Origin: Mycobacterium sp. E183
GTDB lineage: Bacteria > Actinomycetota > Actinomycetes > Mycobacteriales > Mycobacteriaceae
NCBI RefSeq assembly: GCF_001667735.1
Contig: NZ_LZJN01000001.1
Span: 1 to 53,549, forward strand
Length of the DNA: 53,549 nt
Direction: 5' to 3'
Shown: positions 30,332 to 51,778 of the stretch, one piece after another
Numbering within the stretch: the first letter of the stretch is position 1
Layout: the number at the start of each line of letters is the position of its first letter
Program-made: the position numbers and the translations under genes
Notes under the pieces: model-generated
Seen by the model: the letters and a program-made list of their open reading frames with translations, nothing else
Told to the model about the DNA's origin: nothing
The model's database searches: none

Positions 30332-31240
30332 GTGGAACTCGCGCGTCGCGATTCGGATTCGGGCGGGCCCGAGGAATTGACGGCGCCCGATCCGCCGCGG
30401 CGCTCTTCGGTCCCGGTGCACAACGCGACGCAGTGGTTGCACAACCGCAACCGCAGCCCCGGCGCGGTCGCCTTCATCCGCCGGGCCCGACGACTGCTGC
30501 CCGGCGATCCCGAGTTCGGTGACCCGCTCTCAACGGCCGGCGACGGTGGGCCCCGCGCCGCGGCGCGCGCCGCCGACCGGTTGCTGGGGGATCGCGACGC
30601 GGTGTCGCGCGAGGTCGGCCTCGGGCTGCTGCAGGTATGGCAGGCGCTGACCGAGTCGGTGTCCCGGCGGCCGGCCAACCCGGAGGTCACCCTGGTGTTC
30701 ACCGACCTGGTCGGCTTCTCGTCCTGGTCGTTGCAGGCGGGTGACGACGCGGCGCTCACCCTGCTGCGGCAGGTGGCTCGGGCCGTCGAGCCGCCGCTGC
30801 TGGACGCCGGTGGCCACATCGTCAAACGGATGGGCGACGGACTGATGGCGGTGTTCAGCGACCCGACGGTCGCGGTGCGGGCGGTGCTGGCGGCCAAAGA
30901 GGCGTTGAAGTCCGTCGAGGTGGCCGGCTACACGCCGCGGATGCGGGTCGGGATCCACACCGGCCGGCCCCAGCGGATGGCGGCGGACTGGCTCGGGGTC
31001 GACGTCAACATCGCCGCGCGGGTGATGGAACGGGCCACCAAGGGCGGGGTGATGGTGTCAGGTTCGACACTCGACCTGATCGCCCAGAGCGAACTGGACG
31101 CGATGGGTGTCGTCGCCAAACGTGCACGTAAACCGGTTTTCGCCCCGAAGACGACCGGAGTCCCGGCGGATTTATCGATATATCGTTTGCGGACTCATAG
31201 GGAGTTGACAGCGTCCGATCACACTTCAGAAACAAATTAG
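30332..31240 (+). CDS. class III adenylate cyclase (Rv1647-like)
   Basis: The protein has 302 residues from GTG 30332. The catalytic domain is at about 115-285 and makes cAMP from ATP. The two metal-binding aspartates are present (Asp125 in VFTDLVG, Asp169 in MGDGLMAVF), as are the ATP-selecting Lys165 and Asp224 and the transition-state Asn226 and Arg230 (NIAARVMERA). All residues needed for a homodimeric adenylate cyclase are therefore in place. The N-terminal 110 residues are a helical regulatory region without membrane segments. GAGGAAAT lies 11-18 bases upstream. The rhomboid-like gene starts 17 bases after the stop, so the two form an operon. Confidence 0.92.
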   Translation: MELARRDSDSGGPEELTAPDPPRRSSVPVHNATQWLHNRNRSPGAVAFIRRARRLLPGDPEFGDPLSTAGDGGPRAAARAADRLLGDRDAVSREVGLGLLQVWQALTESVSRRPANPEVTLVFTDLVGFSSWSLQAGDDAALTLLRQVARAVEPPLLDAGGHIVKRMGDGLMAVFSDPTVAVRAVLAAKEALKSVEVAGYTPRMRVGIHTGRPQRMAADWLGVDVNIAARVMERATKGGVMVSGSTLDLIAQSELDAMGVVAKRARKPVFAPKTTGVPADLSIYRLRTHRELTASDHTSETN

Positions 31241-31257
31241 CCGACATACTGGATGCA

Positions 31258-33228
<1,971 letters not shown>

Positions 33229-33229
<1 letters not shown>

Positions 33230-35715
33230 TGCGCATCCCCTACAGCTGGTTGCGGGAGATCGTGGCAGCCGGCGCCCCGGACTGGGACGCCGCCCCCGCC
33301 GACCTCGAACAGACGCTGGTCGGCATCGGCCACGAGGTCGAGGAGGTCGTCACGCTCGGCCCCGTCGACGGGCCGCTGACCGTCGGACGGGTGGCCGGCA
33401 TCGAGGAGCTGACCGGGTTCAAGAAGCCGATCCGCGCTTGCCGGGTCGACGTCGGCGAGTCCGAGCCACGCGATATCGTTTGCGGTGCAACCAATTTCGT
33501 CGTCGGCGACCTGGTGGTTGTGGCGCTGCCGGGCACCACGCTGCCCGGCGGGTTCGCCATCACGGCGCGCAAGACCTACGGCCGCGAGTCCGACGGCATG
33601 ATCTGCTCGGCGGCCGAATTGGGTTTGGGCGCCGACCATTCCGGCATCCTGGTGTTGCCGCCGGGCACCGCCGACCCGGGCGCCGACGGCGCCGCGGTGC
33701 TGGGGTTGGACGACGTGGTCTTCCACCTGGCGATCACCCCCGACCGCGGCTACTGCATGTCGGTGCGCGGGCTGGCCCGCGAGATCGCCTGCGCCTACGG
33801 CCTCGACTTCGTCGATCCCGCAGACGTGAAGCAGTTGCCCGCCAACGGCGAGGCCTGGCCGTTGACCGTGCAGCCCGAAACCGGTGTCCGCCGGTTCGCC
33901 CTGCGCCCGGTGACCGGCATCGAGCCCGCCGCCGTGTCGCCCTGGTGGCTGCAGCGGCGGCTGTTGCTGGCCGGCATCCGCGCGGCCTCCCCGGCGGTGG
34001 ACGTCACCAACTACGTGATGCTCGAGCTCGGCCACCCGATGCACGCGCACGACCGCGACCGCATCTCCGGGGGCCTCGGCGTGCGGTTCGCCCGCCCCGG
34101 CGAGACCGTCGTCACCCTCGACGACGTCGAGCGCCGGCTCGATCCGGCCGACGTCCTCATCGTCGACGACCGGGCGACCGCGGCGATCGGCGGCGTGATG
34201 GGCGCGGCGAGCACCGAGGTCCGCGCCGATTCCACGAACGTGCTACTGGAGGCCGCCGTGTGGGACCCGGCCGCCGTCTCGCGCACGCAGCGCCGTCTGC
34301 ACCTGCCCAGCGAGGCGGCCCGGCGCTACGAACGCGGGGTGGACCCGGCGATCTCGGTCGCCGCCCTGGACCGCTGCGCCGCGCTGCTCGTCGATATCGC
34401 CGGGGGAGCGGTGTCGGACGAGTTGACCGATTGGCGGGGCGAGCCGCCGACCGACGACTGGTCGCTCCCGCCGATCCGGATCCCCGCCGACCTGCCCGAC
34501 CGCGTCGCCGGGGTCGCCTACCCGCCGGGCACCGCGGCGCGGCGGCTGGCGCAGATCGGGGCCTCGGTGAGCGATGACGGCGAAACGCTGATCGTGACGC
34601 CGCCGAGCTGGCGGCCCGACCTGGTGCAGCCCGCCGATCTCGTCGAGGAGGTGCTGCGCCTGGAGGGGCTGGAAGCCATCCCGTCGGTGCTGCCCGCCGC
34701 GCCGGCGGGCCGGGGCCTCACCGCGAGGCAGAAGCGTCGCCGCGCCATCGGCAGATCGCTCGCCCAGTCCGGCTACGTCGAGATCCTGCCGACGCCGTTC
34801 CTGCCCGCCGGCGTGTTCGACCTGTGGGGCCTGCCGGCCGACGATCCCCGGCGCTCGACCACCCGGGTGCTCAACCCGCTGGAGGCCGACCGCCCGCACC
34901 TCGCGACCACACTGCTGCCCGCGCTGCTGGAAGCGTTGGTGCGCAACGTGTCCCGCGGTCTGGTGGACGTCGCGTTGTACGCGCTGGCGCAGGTTGTGCA
35001 ACCGACCGAGCAGACCCGCGGCGTCCAGCCGATCCCCGTGCACCGGCGGCCCACCGACGAAGAGGTCGCCATGCTGGACGCCTCGTTGCCCCGGCAACCG
35101 CAGCATGTGGCCGTGGTGCTGGCGGGACTGCGGGAGCGGCGCGGCCCGTGGGGTCCCGGCCGCCGGGTCGAAGCCGCCGACGCGTTCGAGGCGGCCCGCA
35201 TCATCGCCCGCGCCAGCGGGGTCGAGGTGAGCCTGCGGGCGGCCCAGCACCTGCCGTGGCACCCCGGCCGCTGCGCCGAGGTGCTCGTCGGGGAGACGGT
35301 CGTCGGACACGCCGGCCAGCTACACCCGGCGGTCATCGAGCGCTCCGGACTGCCCAAAGGCGCCTGCGCTGTCGAGCTCGACCTCGACGCGATCCCGATC
35401 GTCGAGGCGCTGCCCGCACCCAGGGTGTCGCCCTTCCCGGCCGTCTTCCAGGACGTCAGCCTGGTGGTGCCCGCGCACGTGCCGGCTCAGGCGGTGGCCG
35501 ACGCCGTCCGGGAGGGCGCCGGCGAGCTGCTGGAAGACCTGCAACTCTTCGACGTCTTCACCGGCCCGCAGGTCGGGGAGGACCGCAAATCGCTGACCTT
35601 CGCGCTGCGGTTCCGGGCGCCGGACCGCACCCTGACCGAGGACGACGCCAGCGCGGCCCGCGACGCCGCGGTGCGCCGCGCCGCCGAGGCGGTCGGCGCC
35701 GAGTTGCGGGCCTGA
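33229..35715 (+). CDS. pheT: phenylalanyl-tRNA synthetase beta subunit
   Basis: PheT has 828 residues (M. tuberculosis 831). It has an N-terminal tRNA-binding EMAP/OB-like domain (about 45-160), B3/B4 editing domains that clear Tyr-tRNA-Phe, B5 and a catalytic-like core, and a C-terminal ferredoxin-fold anticodon-binding domain (about 735-828, [16 protein letters not shown]). ATG 33229 overlaps the pheS stop by one base, so translation is coupled and subunits are made in equal amount. In M. tuberculosis a PE_PGRS gene follows; here argC follows after 52 bases. Confidence 0.96.
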
Positions 35716-35732
35716 CCCCCTGGTAATGGATT

Positions 35733-38015
<2,283 letters not shown>

Positions 38016-38019
<4 letters not shown>

Positions 38020-38903
38020 CGGTCAACACTCACGAGTTGTCCACCGCCGTCAAGGCCCAGGTGCTGGCCGAGGCGCTGCCCTGGCTCAAGCAGCTGTACG
38101 GCAAGGTCGTCGTCATCAAGTACGGCGGCAACGCCATGACCGACGACACGCTGCGGCACGCGTTCGCCGCCGACATGGCCTTCCTGCGCAACTGCGGCAT
38201 CCTGCCCGTCGTCGTGCACGGCGGCGGCCCGCAGATCACCGCCATGCTGCGCCGCCTCGGGATCGAAGGCGACTTCAAGGGCGGATTCCGGGTCACCACA
38301 CCGGAAGTGCTCGACGTGGCGCGGATGGTGCTGTTCGGCCAGGTGGGCCGCGAACTGGTCAACCTGATCAACGCGCACGGGCCGTACGCCGTCGGCATCA
38401 CCGGGGAGGACGCGCAGCTGTTCACCGCCGTGCGGCGCAGCGTCACCGTGGACGGGGTGGCCACCGACATCGGGCTGGTGGGCGACGTCGAGCGGGTCAA
38501 CACCGCCGCGGTGCTGGATCTGATTACGGCGGGCCGCATTCCGGTGGTGTCGACGCTGGCCCCGGACGCCGAGGGTGTGGTGCACAACATCAACGCCGAC
38601 ACCGCGGCGGCGGCCCTCGCGGAGGCCCTGCGCGCCGAAAAGCTGTTGATGCTCACCGACGTCGAGGGCCTCTACACCAGCTGGCCCGATCGCGGTTCGT
38701 TGGTCAGCGAGATCGACACGGCCACACTCTCGCAACTGCTCCCCACGCTGGAGGCGGGCATGATCCCCAAGGTCGAGGCGTGCCTGCGGGCCGTCACGGC
38801 GGGCGTGCCGAGCGCGCACGTCATCGACGGGCGGGTCGAACACTGTGTGCTGGTGGAGCTTTTCACGGACGCGGGCACCGGCACCAAGGTCGTGAGCGCG
38901 TGA
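38016..38903 (+). CDS. argB: acetylglutamate kinase
   Basis: ArgB has 295 residues (M. tuberculosis 294). It phosphorylates N-acetylglutamate and is the usual arginine-feedback step. It has the amino-acid-kinase fold: [10 protein letters not shown] (catalytic Lys), [24 protein letters not shown] and [11 protein letters not shown]. The N-terminal helix ([23 protein letters not shown]) is the kind needed for hexamers with arginine inhibition. ATG 38016 is fixed by the ATGA overlap with argJ. Confidence 0.96.
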
Positions 38904-38967
38904 CTTCGCCGGCGACGATGCGGAACGCAGTGACGGGGAGGAGCGGCGTATTACTGAAGGGGATGTG

Positions 38968-38968
<1 letters not shown>
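38900..38968 (+). CDS. 22-codon frame between argB and argD, probable relic of the old argD start
   Basis: GTG 38900 overlaps the argB stop (GTGA) and opens 22 codons ending TGA 38966-38968, which overlaps the argD ATG (TGATG). It begins MTSPATMR, close to the start I recall for M. tuberculosis ArgD (MTGAS...TATMRQRW), after which the present sequence diverges. About 47 bases appear to have been inserted between ATMR and QQRWEAVMM. The frame could still act to couple argB and argD translation. Confidence 0.5.
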
Positions 38969-44206
<5,238 letters not shown>

Positions 44207-44225
44207 GATGACGCCGATTTACGCG

Positions 44226-44251
44226 CCGGTAAATTTGAACCGGACTAGAAT
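44226..44251 (+). promoter_or_regulatory. candidate promoter with dyad before the polyketide locus
   Basis: TAGAAT (44246-44251) is a good -10 hexamer. Just upstream, CCGGT-aaatttga-ACCGG (44226-44243) is an inverted repeat that would lie in the -35/spacer zone and could be a repressor site. The stretch is notably A/T-rich for this genome. Transcription would start near 44258, about 57 bases before pks10. Confidence 0.45.
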
Positions 44252-44314
44252 TCCCGCTCAAGCGATGCGGCTGAACCTGTCGGGCCAGAACTTCGTCACC
44301 AAGGGGTGGGACCA

Positions 44315-45376
44315 ATGAGCGTCGTTGCCGGCGTATTCGGTGCCTTGCCGCCGTATCGCTACTCCCAGCGCGAGCTCACGGACTTCTTCGTCAGCATCCC
44401 CGAATTCGAGGGCTACGAGGACATCGTCCGGCAGTTGCACGCCAGCGCCAAGGTCAACAGCCGCCACCTGGTGCTGCCGCTGGAGCGCTATCCCGCGCTG
44501 ACCGACTTCGGCCAGGCGAACCGCATCTTCATCGAAAACGCCGTCGACCTCGGCTGCGAGGCCCTCTCGGGCGCCCTCGACGAGGCCGGCATGCGGCCGC
44601 AGGACCTGGACGTGTTGATCACGACGACGGTCACCGGCCTCGCGGTGCCGTCCCTGGACGCCCGGATCGCCGGGCGGCTGGGCCTGCGCGACGACGTGCG
44701 CCGCGTGCCGCTGTTCGGCCTCGGTTGTGTGGCCGGCGCCGCGGGCGTGGCCCGGCTGCACGACTACCTGCGCGGGGCGCCCGACGCCGCCGCGGCCCTG
44801 ATCTCGGTCGAGCTCTGCTCCCTGACCTATCCGGGATACAAGCCGTCGCTGCCCGGCCTGGTCGGCAGCGCGCTGTTCGCTGACGGGGCGGGCGCGGTGG
44901 TCGCCGTCGGCGAGCGGCGCGCGGAAAAGGTGGCCGCGGGCGGGCCCAGCATCCTGGACTCGCGCAGCACGCTCTACCCCGATTCGCTGCGCACCATGGG
45001 CTACGACGTCGGCGCGGCCGGGTTCGAGCTGGTCCTGGCCAAGGACCTGGCCGAGGTGGTCGAGGAGCACATTGAGCAGGACGTCACCGGCTTCCTCGGC
45101 GCCCACGGGCTGACGACGACCGACATCGGCGCCTGGGTCAGCCATCCCGGCGGCCCGAAGATCATCGACGCCATCAACGCGAGCCTGAGCCTTCCGCCCG
45201 ACGCGCTTGAACTGACCTGGCGCTCGCTGGGTGAGATCGGCAATCTTTCGTCGGCCTCGGTGCTGCACGTGCTGCGGGACACGCTGGCCAAGCCGCCGCC
45301 CAGCGGGAGCCCCGGCCTGATGATCGCGATGGGTCCGGGATTCTGCTCCGAACTCGTGTTGCTGCGCTGGCACTGA
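44315..45376 (+). CDS. pks10: type III polyketide synthase Pks10
   Basis: The protein has 353 residues, the same length as M. tuberculosis Pks10, a chalcone-synthase-like enzyme. The catalytic triad is Cys138 ([11 protein letters not shown]), His277 (VSHPGGPKI) and Asn310 ([11 protein letters not shown]); the C-terminal [12 protein letters not shown] is complete. Such enzymes extend long acyl-CoA starters with malonyl units to alkylpyrones, and pks10 was linked to virulence-lipid (DIM) formation in M. tuberculosis. AAGGGGTGGG precedes the ATG. It leads into the modular PKS genes after 44 bases, so one locus is likely. Confidence 0.93.
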   Translation: MSVVAGVFGALPPYRYSQRELTDFFVSIPEFEGYEDIVRQLHASAKVNSRHLVLPLERYPALTDFGQANRIFIENAVDLGCEALSGALDEAGMRPQDLDVLITTTVTGLAVPSLDARIAGRLGLRDDVRRVPLFGLGCVAGAAGVARLHDYLRGAPDAAAALISVELCSLTYPGYKPSLPGLVGSALFADGAGAVVAVGERRAEKVAAGGPSILDSRSTLYPDSLRTMGYDVGAAGFELVLAKDLAEVVEEHIEQDVTGFLGAHGLTTTDIGAWVSHPGGPKIIDAINASLSLPPDALELTWRSLGEIGNLSSASVLHVLRDTLAKPPPSGSPGLMIAMGPGFCSELVLLRWH

Positions 45377-45420
45377 ACTAAGGCGTTGCTTCCTGTGCCC
45401 CCCACACCTTCAGTGCTGTC

Positions 45421-48400
45421 ATGACCGCCGACCCCGAGGAGCTCGTTAAGGCCCTCCGCGCCTCGCTCAAGGAAAACGAGCGGCTGAAGCGCGAGGTCCG
45501 CGAATACCTCGCCGCGGCAACCGAACCCGTGGCGGTGGTGGGGATGGGTTGCCGGTACCCGGGTGGGGTGGATTCGCCGGAGGCCCTGTGGCGGATGGTG
45601 GCCGAGGGCCGCGACGTGGTCTCGGACTTCCCGGCCGACCGCGGCTGGAACCTGGTTGGCCTGTTCGATCCCGACCCCGACGCGGTGGGCAAGTCCTATG
45701 CCCGCTGCGGCGGCTTCCTGGCCGACGTGGCCGACTTCGACGCCGCGTTCTTCGGCATCGCGCCCAGCGAGGCGCTCGCGATGGACCCGCAGCAACGGCT
45801 GTTGCTGGAGGTGTCCTGGGAGGCGTTGGAGCGGGCCGGGATTGACCCCGTCACCCTGCGCGGCTCGGCCACCGGCGTGTTCGCCGGCATCTTCCACGGC
45901 TCGTACGGCGGCCAGGGCAGGGTGCCGGGCCACCTGGAGCGCTACGGGCTGCGCGGTTCGACGCTGAGCGTGGCATCGGGCCGGGTGGCCTACGAACTGG
46001 GCCTGGAGGGCCCGGCCATTTCCGTCGACACGGCCTGCTCGTCGTCGTTGGTGGCCATGCACCTGGCGGCGCGATCGCTGCGGGCCGGCGAGTGCGACCT
46101 GGCGCTGGCCGGCGGCGTGACGGTGATGGCCACCCCGGCGATGTTCATCGAGTTCAGCCGGCAGCGTGCGCTGGCCGCCGACGGGCGGTGCAAGGCGTAC
46201 GCGGGCGCCGCCGACGGCACCGGTTTTTCCGAAGGCGTCGGCGTGCTGGTGCTGGAACGGTTGTCCGACGCGCAGCGGTCGGGGCACACCGTGCTGGCGC
46301 TGCTGCGCGGATCCGCGGTCAACCAGGACGGCGCCTCGAACGGGCTGGCGACGCCGAACGGGCCGTCGCAGCAACGGGTGATCCGCGCCGCGCTGGCCGA
46401 CGCGCGCCTGCGGGCGGCGGACGTGGACCTGGTGGAGGGACACGGGACGGGCACCACCCTCGGGGATCCGATCGAGGCGCAGGCGGTCTTGGCGACGTAC
46501 GGGCAGGACCGGTCCGAGCCGCTGTGGCTGGGGTCGATCAAGTCCAACATGGGTCACACGTCGGCGGCGGCCGGCGCCGGCGGGGTGATCAAGATGGTGC
46601 AGGCGATCCGCCACGGGGTGATGCCCAAGACGTTGCACGTGGATGTGCCTACGCCGCACGTGGATTGGTCGGCGGGGGCGGTGTCGCTACTGACCGAGGC
46701 GCGGGACTGGCCGACGCGGGACCGGCCTCGCCGCGCGGGGGTGTCGTCCTTCGGGATCAGCGGCACCAACGCCCACGTCATCATCGAGCAGCCGCCGCCC
46801 GAAAGCCCCGCGCCGGCGGGTGATGACGCCCCCGCGCCGTGGGTGCTGTCGGCCCGATCGGCCGACGCGCTGGCCAACCAGGCGTCCCGGCTGCTGGCCC
46901 GGGTGAACGACGACCCGGGTCTGCGGGTGGTCGACGTGGCGTGGTCGTTGGTGTCGACGCGGTCGCGTTTCGAGCACCGCGCGGTGCTGGTGGGCGCCGA
47001 CCGCGAGCGTCTGGCCGCGGGGCTGGCCGAGGTGGCGGCCGGCGAACCGGGTGCGGGCGCGGCGGTGGGCCGGGCGCAGCCGGTCGGCAAGACGGTGTTC
47101 GTGTTCCCGGGGCAGGGGTCGCAGTGGACCGGCATGGGAGCCGAATTGCTGGACAGCTCGGCCGTTTTCGCCGAACACCTGCAGCGTTGCGAGAAGGCGC
47201 TCGCCGAACACGTCGACTGGTCGCTGGTCGACGTGATCCGCGGTGCGCCCGGCGCGCCGGGCTTGGACCGGGTGGACGTGGTGCAGCCGGCGCTGTGGGC
47301 GGTGATGGTGTCGCTGGCCGAGTTGTGGCGCTCGGTGGGCGTCGTCCCCGACGCGGTGATCGGTCACTCCCAGGGCGAGATCGCGGCGGCGTATGTGGCC
47401 GGCGCCCTCTCGCTGGAGGACGCGGCCCGGGTGGTGGCGCTGCGCAGCCGGCTGCTGGTGGAATTGTCCGGTGCGGGCGGCATGGTGTCGCTGGCATGCG
47501 GGCTGGGCCGGGCCGAGGAATTGATCGCCGGATGGGGCGAGCTGTTGAATGTCGCTGCCGTCAACGGGGTTTCGGCGGTGGTGGTGTCCGGTGAGCTGGG
47601 CGCCCTCGACGAGTTGATGGTCCGTTGTGAGGCCGACGGCGTGCGCGCCCGCCGCATCGACGTGGACTACGCCTCCCACTCCCGGCACGTGGACGCGATT
47701 CGTCCGGCGCTGGCCGAGGCGCTGGCCGGCATCGCGCCGCGAACGTCCTCGGTCGCGTTGTTCTCCACCGTGACCGGCGAACTGCTCGACACCGCCGCCC
47801 TGGACGCCGACTACTGGTACCGCAGCATCCGGCAGACCGTCCAGTTCGAGCGCGCCGTGCGCAACGCGTGCGGCGCCGGGTACGGGGTCTTCGTCGAATC
47901 CAGCCCGCACCCGGTGCTGCTGGCCGCCGTCGAGGACACCGTGACCGACTGCGGCGGCGCTTTGGTGGTCCCGTCGCTGGGGCGCGACGACGGTTCGCTG
48001 CAACGGTTCTGGCTCTCGGCGGGCCAGGCCTACGTGGCGGGCGTGCCCGTGGACTGGCGCGCCGCGATCGCCGGTTTGGGTGGCCGTCGCGTCGACCTGC
48101 CCACGTACGGCTTTGCGCGGCAGCGCTTCTGGCTGCCGGGCGGCTCCACCGGTTCGGGCGACGTGGCCACCCTGGGCCTGGCCGGCGCCCGGCACGCGCT
48201 GGTCGGCGCGGTGGTGCAGCGGCCCGACTCCGGCGGGGTGGTGCTGACCGGCCGGCTGTCGACGGCTGCTCAGCCGTGGCTGGCCGACCACGCGGTCGGC
48301 GGCACCGTGTTGTTCCCCGGCGCGGCGTTCGTGGAGCTGGCCATCCGCGCCGGCGACGAGGTCGGATGCGGGGCGATCGAGGAGCTGACGTTGTCGGCCC

Positions 48401-51400
48401 CGTTGGTGCTGCCGGCGACCGACGGCGTGCAGGTGCAGGTGGTGGTCGGCGCGCCCGCCGCGTCGGGGGAGCGCGAGCTGTCGGTGTATTCGGCGGGCGC
48501 GCAATCGGAGTGGGTGCTGCACGCGCACGGCTCGGTGCGCCCGGCGGCGGTCGCGCCGTCCGCCGACCTGTCGGTGTGGCCGCCGGCGGGGGCGACGCCG
48601 GTGGACGTGGCCGACGGCTACGCGCGGCTCGCGGATCGCGGCTACGAGTACGGCCGGTCCTTCCGTGGGCTGCACGCGATGTGGCGGCGGGGGGACGAGA
48701 TCTTCGCCGACGTCGCCGTGCCGGACGAGGCGGGCGGTCAGGACGGCGGCTTCGGGATACATCCGGTGTTGCTGGACGCGGCGCTGCACGCGATGGGCGT
48801 CGCCGCCGAACAAGGGCAAACCGTGTTGCCGTTCTCCTGGCAGGGGGTGTCGCTGCACGCGGGCGGCGCCTCGCGGGCGCGGGTCCGGATAGCGCCGTCC
48901 GGCACCGGGGCGGTGTCGGTCGAATTGGCCGACGGGTCCGGGCTGCCGGTGTTGTCGGTGCGATCGCTGGCGATGCGCCCGGTCTCGGCCGGGCAGCTGG
49001 CCGCGGCCGCCGCGCCCGCCGAGGGGCTCTTCGAGGTGGCCTGGTCGCCGATACCGTTGAGCGACAAGGGCTCCGACGCCACGCTGTGGGAGCCGGGCGC
49101 GCACGGCGCCCACGCGGTCCGGTCCGTGCACGCGGCCACCACCGAGGCGCTCGGCGTCCTGCAGTCGTGGTTGGCCGATCCGGAGTCCGGGACGCTGGCG
49201 GTGCAGACCCGCGGGGCGGTCGCGCTCGCCGGTGAGGACGTGGCGGACCTGGCCGGTGCGGCGGTGTGGGGGCTGGTCCGCTCGGCGCAGGCCGAGCAGC
49301 CGGGCCGGGTGGTGCTGATCGACTCCGACGGCTCGTTGGACGCCCGCGCCGTGATCGGTTGCGGCGAGCCGCAATTGGTGGTCCGCGCGGGCGTGGCCTA
49401 CGCGGCCCGGATGCGGCAGGCCCGCGGCGGATCGGTGTTGCGGCTGCCGCCCGGTGACTGGCGGCTGGACGCGGGCGGCGGGGGCACGCTGGAGGACCTG
49501 GTGGTGGCCCCGAGCCCGCGGGTGGAACTGGAGGCCGGGCAGGTTCGCGTGGCCGTGGCCGCGGTGGGCGTGAACTTCCGGGATGTGTTGGTGGCCTTGG
49601 GCATGTACCCGGGCGGCGGACAGTTGGGGGCCGAGGGCGCCGGCGTGGTCGTCGAGGTCGGTCCGGGCGTCGAGGGCCTGGCGGTCGGCGATGCGGTGAT
49701 GGGGCTGCTTGGCGTGGTCGGTTCCGAGGCGGTGGTGGACCGGCGATTGGTCACGCCGGTGCCGCAGGGCTGGTCGCTGGTCACGGCCGCGGGTGTCCCG
49801 GTGGTGTTTCTCACCGCGCTCTACGGGTTGTCGGTGCTGGCCGGCCTGCGGGCCGGCGAGCGGGTGCTGGTGCACGCCGCCACCGGTGGGGTTGGCATGG
49901 CCGCGGTCCAGCTGGCGCGGCACTGGGGCGCGGAGGTGTTCGCGACCGCGAGCCGCGGTAAGTGGGACACCCTGCGCGCCATGGGGTTCGACGACGACCA
50001 CATCGGCGATTCGCGGACGCTGGACTTCGCGGAGAAGTTCTCGGCGGCCACCGGCGGGGCCGGGGTCGACGTGGTGCTCAACTCGCTGGCCGGTGAGTTC
50101 ACCGACGCGTCGCTGCGGCTCTTGGCCCCCGGCGGGCGGTTCATCGAGATGGGCAAGACCGACGTCCGCGACCCGCGCGTCGTCGCCGGGGAGCATCGAG
50201 GCGCGCGGTACCAGGCCTTCGACCTGCTGGAGGCCGGGCCCGACCGCACCGCGGCGATGCTGGCCCAGATCGTGGAGCTGATGCGCGATGGCGCCGTGAC
50301 ACCGTTGCCGCTCAAGACCTTCGACGTCCGCTGCGCTTCGGCGGCGTACCGGTTCGTCAGCCAGGCCCGGCACATCGGCAAGGTCGCGCTGACCATCCCG
50401 TCCGGGCCCGGCGCCGTGCTCAGCGGCTGTGGCGGGCTGGCCGGCGGCAGCGTGGTGATCACCGGCGGCACCGGCATGGCCGGTTCGGCGCTGGCCCGCC
50501 ACCTCGTCGACCGCTACCGCGTCGGCCACGTGATGCTGGCCAGCCGGGCCGGCGCGGGGGCCGCGGGAGTCGCGGAGCTGGTGGACGAGTTGCGGGAGGC
50601 GGGCGCCGAGGTGTCGGTGGTCGCCTGCGACGTCGCGGACCGAGACGCCGTCGCGGCGATGCTGGCCCAGGTTCCGGCGCGGTATCCGCTGCGCGGTGTG
50701 GTGCACGCGGCCGGCGTCCTCGACGACGGGCTGATCGCCTCGCTGACCCCGGACCGGGTGGACGCGGTGCTGCGGGCCAAGGTCGACGGGGCCTGGCACC
50801 TGCACGAGCTGACCCGGGACCTGGATCTGTCGGCGTTCGTGGTGTTCTCGTCGATGGCCGGCATCGTCGGCACCCCGGGCCAAGCCAACTACGCGGCGGC
50901 CAACAGCTTCCTCGACGGCCTGTGCACCCACCGGCGGGCGCACGGGCTCGCGGGCCTGTCGCTGGCCTGGGGCCTGTGGGAGCAGGCGTCGGCGATGACG
51001 GCGCACCTCGGCGAGCGCGACAAGGCCCGGATGAGCCGGCTCGGCATCGCGCCACTGTCCACCCAGCAGGCGCTGGAATCCTTCGACGCCGGCATGCTGC
51101 TCGAGGCCCCGGTGCTGATGGCCGCCCGCCTGGATCGGATCGCCCTGTCCGACAACGCCGCCGCGCTGCCGCCGCTGCTGAGCGAGCTGGCCACCCGCAC
51201 CACCCGCCGCGTCGTCGACGACGCCGACGCGACCGCCCTGCTGACCGGTCTCGCCGCGCGCCTGCACGGCCTGACCCCCGAGGCCCGCCACCGCGAGCTG
51301 GTCGACCTGGTCCGCGCGAACGCGGCGACCGTGCTGGGCCTGCCCAACCCCGCCGACATCGACCCGGGCCGCGCCTTCGGCGACCTCGGCTTCGATTCGC

Positions 51401-51771
51401 TCACCGCGGTCGAACTGCGCAACCGGCTGAAAACGGCTACCGGCCTTACCCTTTCGCCCACGCTGATCTTCGACTACCCCACGCCGGCCGCGCTGGCCGG
51501 GCACCTCGACGGCCACCTGTCCGCCGACCCGGTTGACGACCAGCCCGACCTGATGGCCCGCTTCACCGACATCACCCGCGAATTGCAGGCGTTGCTCGGC
51601 CGGACCGACTGGGACCCATCCGACAGGGCGGCGCTGCGGGCCCGCCTGCAGACTCTGCTCGCGGCCGTGGGCCCCGCCGATCACCTCGACCCCGAGGGCC
51701 TCGACGCCGACCTCGACGCCGCCAGCGAAAGCCAACTCTTTGCCATCCTCGATGAAGAACTCGGCCGCTGA
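45421..51771 (+). CDS. pks7: modular type I polyketide synthase Pks7 (KS-AT-DH-ER-KR-ACP)
   Basis: The protein has 2116 residues (M. tuberculosis Pks7 2126) and forms one complete, fully reducing module. A short N-terminal docking coil (1-33) leads to KS (about 34-455; Cys206, His341, His379). The AT follows (about 560-865; GHSQG Ser650, YASH 750-753, the methylmalonyl-CoA signature). DH is at about 920-1200 (His957, Asp1119), ER at about 1370-1665 ([15 protein letters not shown]), KR at about 1676-1855 (GGTGMAG, Tyr1824), and ACP at about 1945-2030 (Ser1993 in GFDSL). There is no thioesterase; the C-terminal 80 residues resemble a docking tail, so the chain is probably passed to the next PKS. 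It should add a methyl-branched saturated unit. pks7 disruption affected DIM lipids in M. tuberculosis. Confidence 0.94.
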   Translation: MTADPEELVKALRASLKENERLKREVREYLAAATEPVAVVGMGCRYPGGVDSPEALWRMVAEGRDVVSDFPADRGWNLVGLFDPDPDAVGKSYARCGGFLADVADFDAAFFGIAPSEALAMDPQQRLLLEVSWEALERAGIDPVTLRGSATGVFAGIFHGSYGGQGRVPGHLERYGLRGSTLSVASGRVAYELGLEGPAISVDTACSSSLVAMHLAARSLRAGECDLALAGGVTVMATPAMFIEFSRQRALAADGRCKAYAGAADGTGFSEGVGVLVLERLSDAQRSGHTVLALLRGSAVNQDGASNGLATPNGPSQQRVIRAALADARLRAADVDLVEGHGTGTTLGDPIEAQAVLATYGQDRSEPLWLGSIKSNMGHTSAAAGAGGVIKMVQAIRHGVMPKTLHVDVPTPHVDWSAGAVSLLTEARDWPTRDRPRRAGVSSFGISGTNAHVIIEQPPPESPAPAGDDAPAPWVLSARSADALANQASRLLARVNDDPGLRVVDVAWSLVSTRSRFEHRAVLVGADRERLAAGLAEVAAGEPGAGAAVGRAQPVGKTVFVFPGQGSQWTGMGAELLDSSAVFAEHLQRCEKALAEHVDWSLVDVIRGAPGAPGLDRVDVVQPALWAVMVSLAELWRSVGVVPDAVIGHSQGEIAAAYVAGALSLEDAARVVALRSRLLVELSGAGGMVSLACGLGRAEELIAGWGELLNVAAVNGVSAVVVSGELGALDELMVRCEADGVRARRIDVDYASHSRHVDAIRPALAEALAGIAPRTSSVALFSTVTGELLDTAALDADYWYRSIRQTVQFERAVRNACGAGYGVFVESSPHPVLLAAVEDTVTDCGGALVVPSLGRDDGSLQRFWLSAGQAYVAGVPVDWRAAIAGLGGRRVDLPTYGFARQRFWLPGGSTGSGDVATLGLAGARHALVGAVVQRPDSGGVVLTGRLSTAAQPWLADHAVGGTVLFPGAAFVELAIRAGDEVGCGAIEELTLSAPLVLPATDGVQVQVVVGAPAASGERELSVYSAGAQSEWVLHAHGSVRPAAVAPSADLSVWPPAGATPVDVADGYARLADRGYEYGRSFRGLHAMWRRGDEIFADVAVPDEAGGQDGGFGIHPVLLDAALHAMGVAAEQGQTVLPFSWQGVSLHAGGASRARVRIAPSGTGAVSVELADGSGLPVLSVRSLAMRPVSAGQLAAAAAPAEGLFEVAWSPIPLSDKGSDATLWEPGAHGAHAVRSVHAATTEALGVLQSWLADPESGTLAVQTRGAVALAGEDVADLAGAAVWGLVRSAQAEQPGRVVLIDSDGSLDARAVIGCGEPQLVVRAGVAYAARMRQARGGSVLRLPPGDWRLDAGGGGTLEDLVVAPSPRVELEAGQVRVAVAAVGVNFRDVLVALGMYPGGGQLGAEGAGVVVEVGPGVEGLAVGDAVMGLLGVVGSEAVVDRRLVTPVPQGWSLVTAAGVPVVFLTALYGLSVLAGLRAGERVLVHAATGGVGMAAVQLARHWGAEVFATASRGKWDTLRAMGFDDDHIGDSRTLDFAEKFSAATGGAGVDVVLNSLAGEFTDASLRLLAPGGRFIEMGKTDVRDPRVVAGEHRGARYQAFDLLEAGPDRTAAMLAQIVELMRDGAVTPLPLKTFDVRCASAAYRFVSQARHIGKVALTIPSGPGAVLSGCGGLAGGSVVITGGTGMAGSALARHLVDRYRVGHVMLASRAGAGAAGVAELVDELREAGAEVSVVACDVADRDAVAAMLAQVPARYPLRGVVHAAGVLDDGLIASLTPDRVDAVLRAKVDGAWHLHELTRDLDLSAFVVFSSMAGIVGTPGQANYAAANSFLDGLCTHRRAHGLAGLSLAWGLWEQASAMTAHLGERDKARMSRLGIAPLSTQQALESFDAGMLLEAPVLMAARLDRIALSDNAAALPPLLSELATRTTRRVVDDADATALLTGLAARLHGLTPEARHRELVDLVRANAATVLGLPNPADIDPGRAFGDLGFDSLTAVELRNRLKTATGLTLSPTLIFDYPTPAALAGHLDGHLSADPVDDQPDLMARFTDITRELQALLGRTDWDPSDRAALRARLQTLLAAVGPADHLDPEGLDADLDAASESQLFAILDEELGR

Positions 51772-51778
51772 GACCGCG

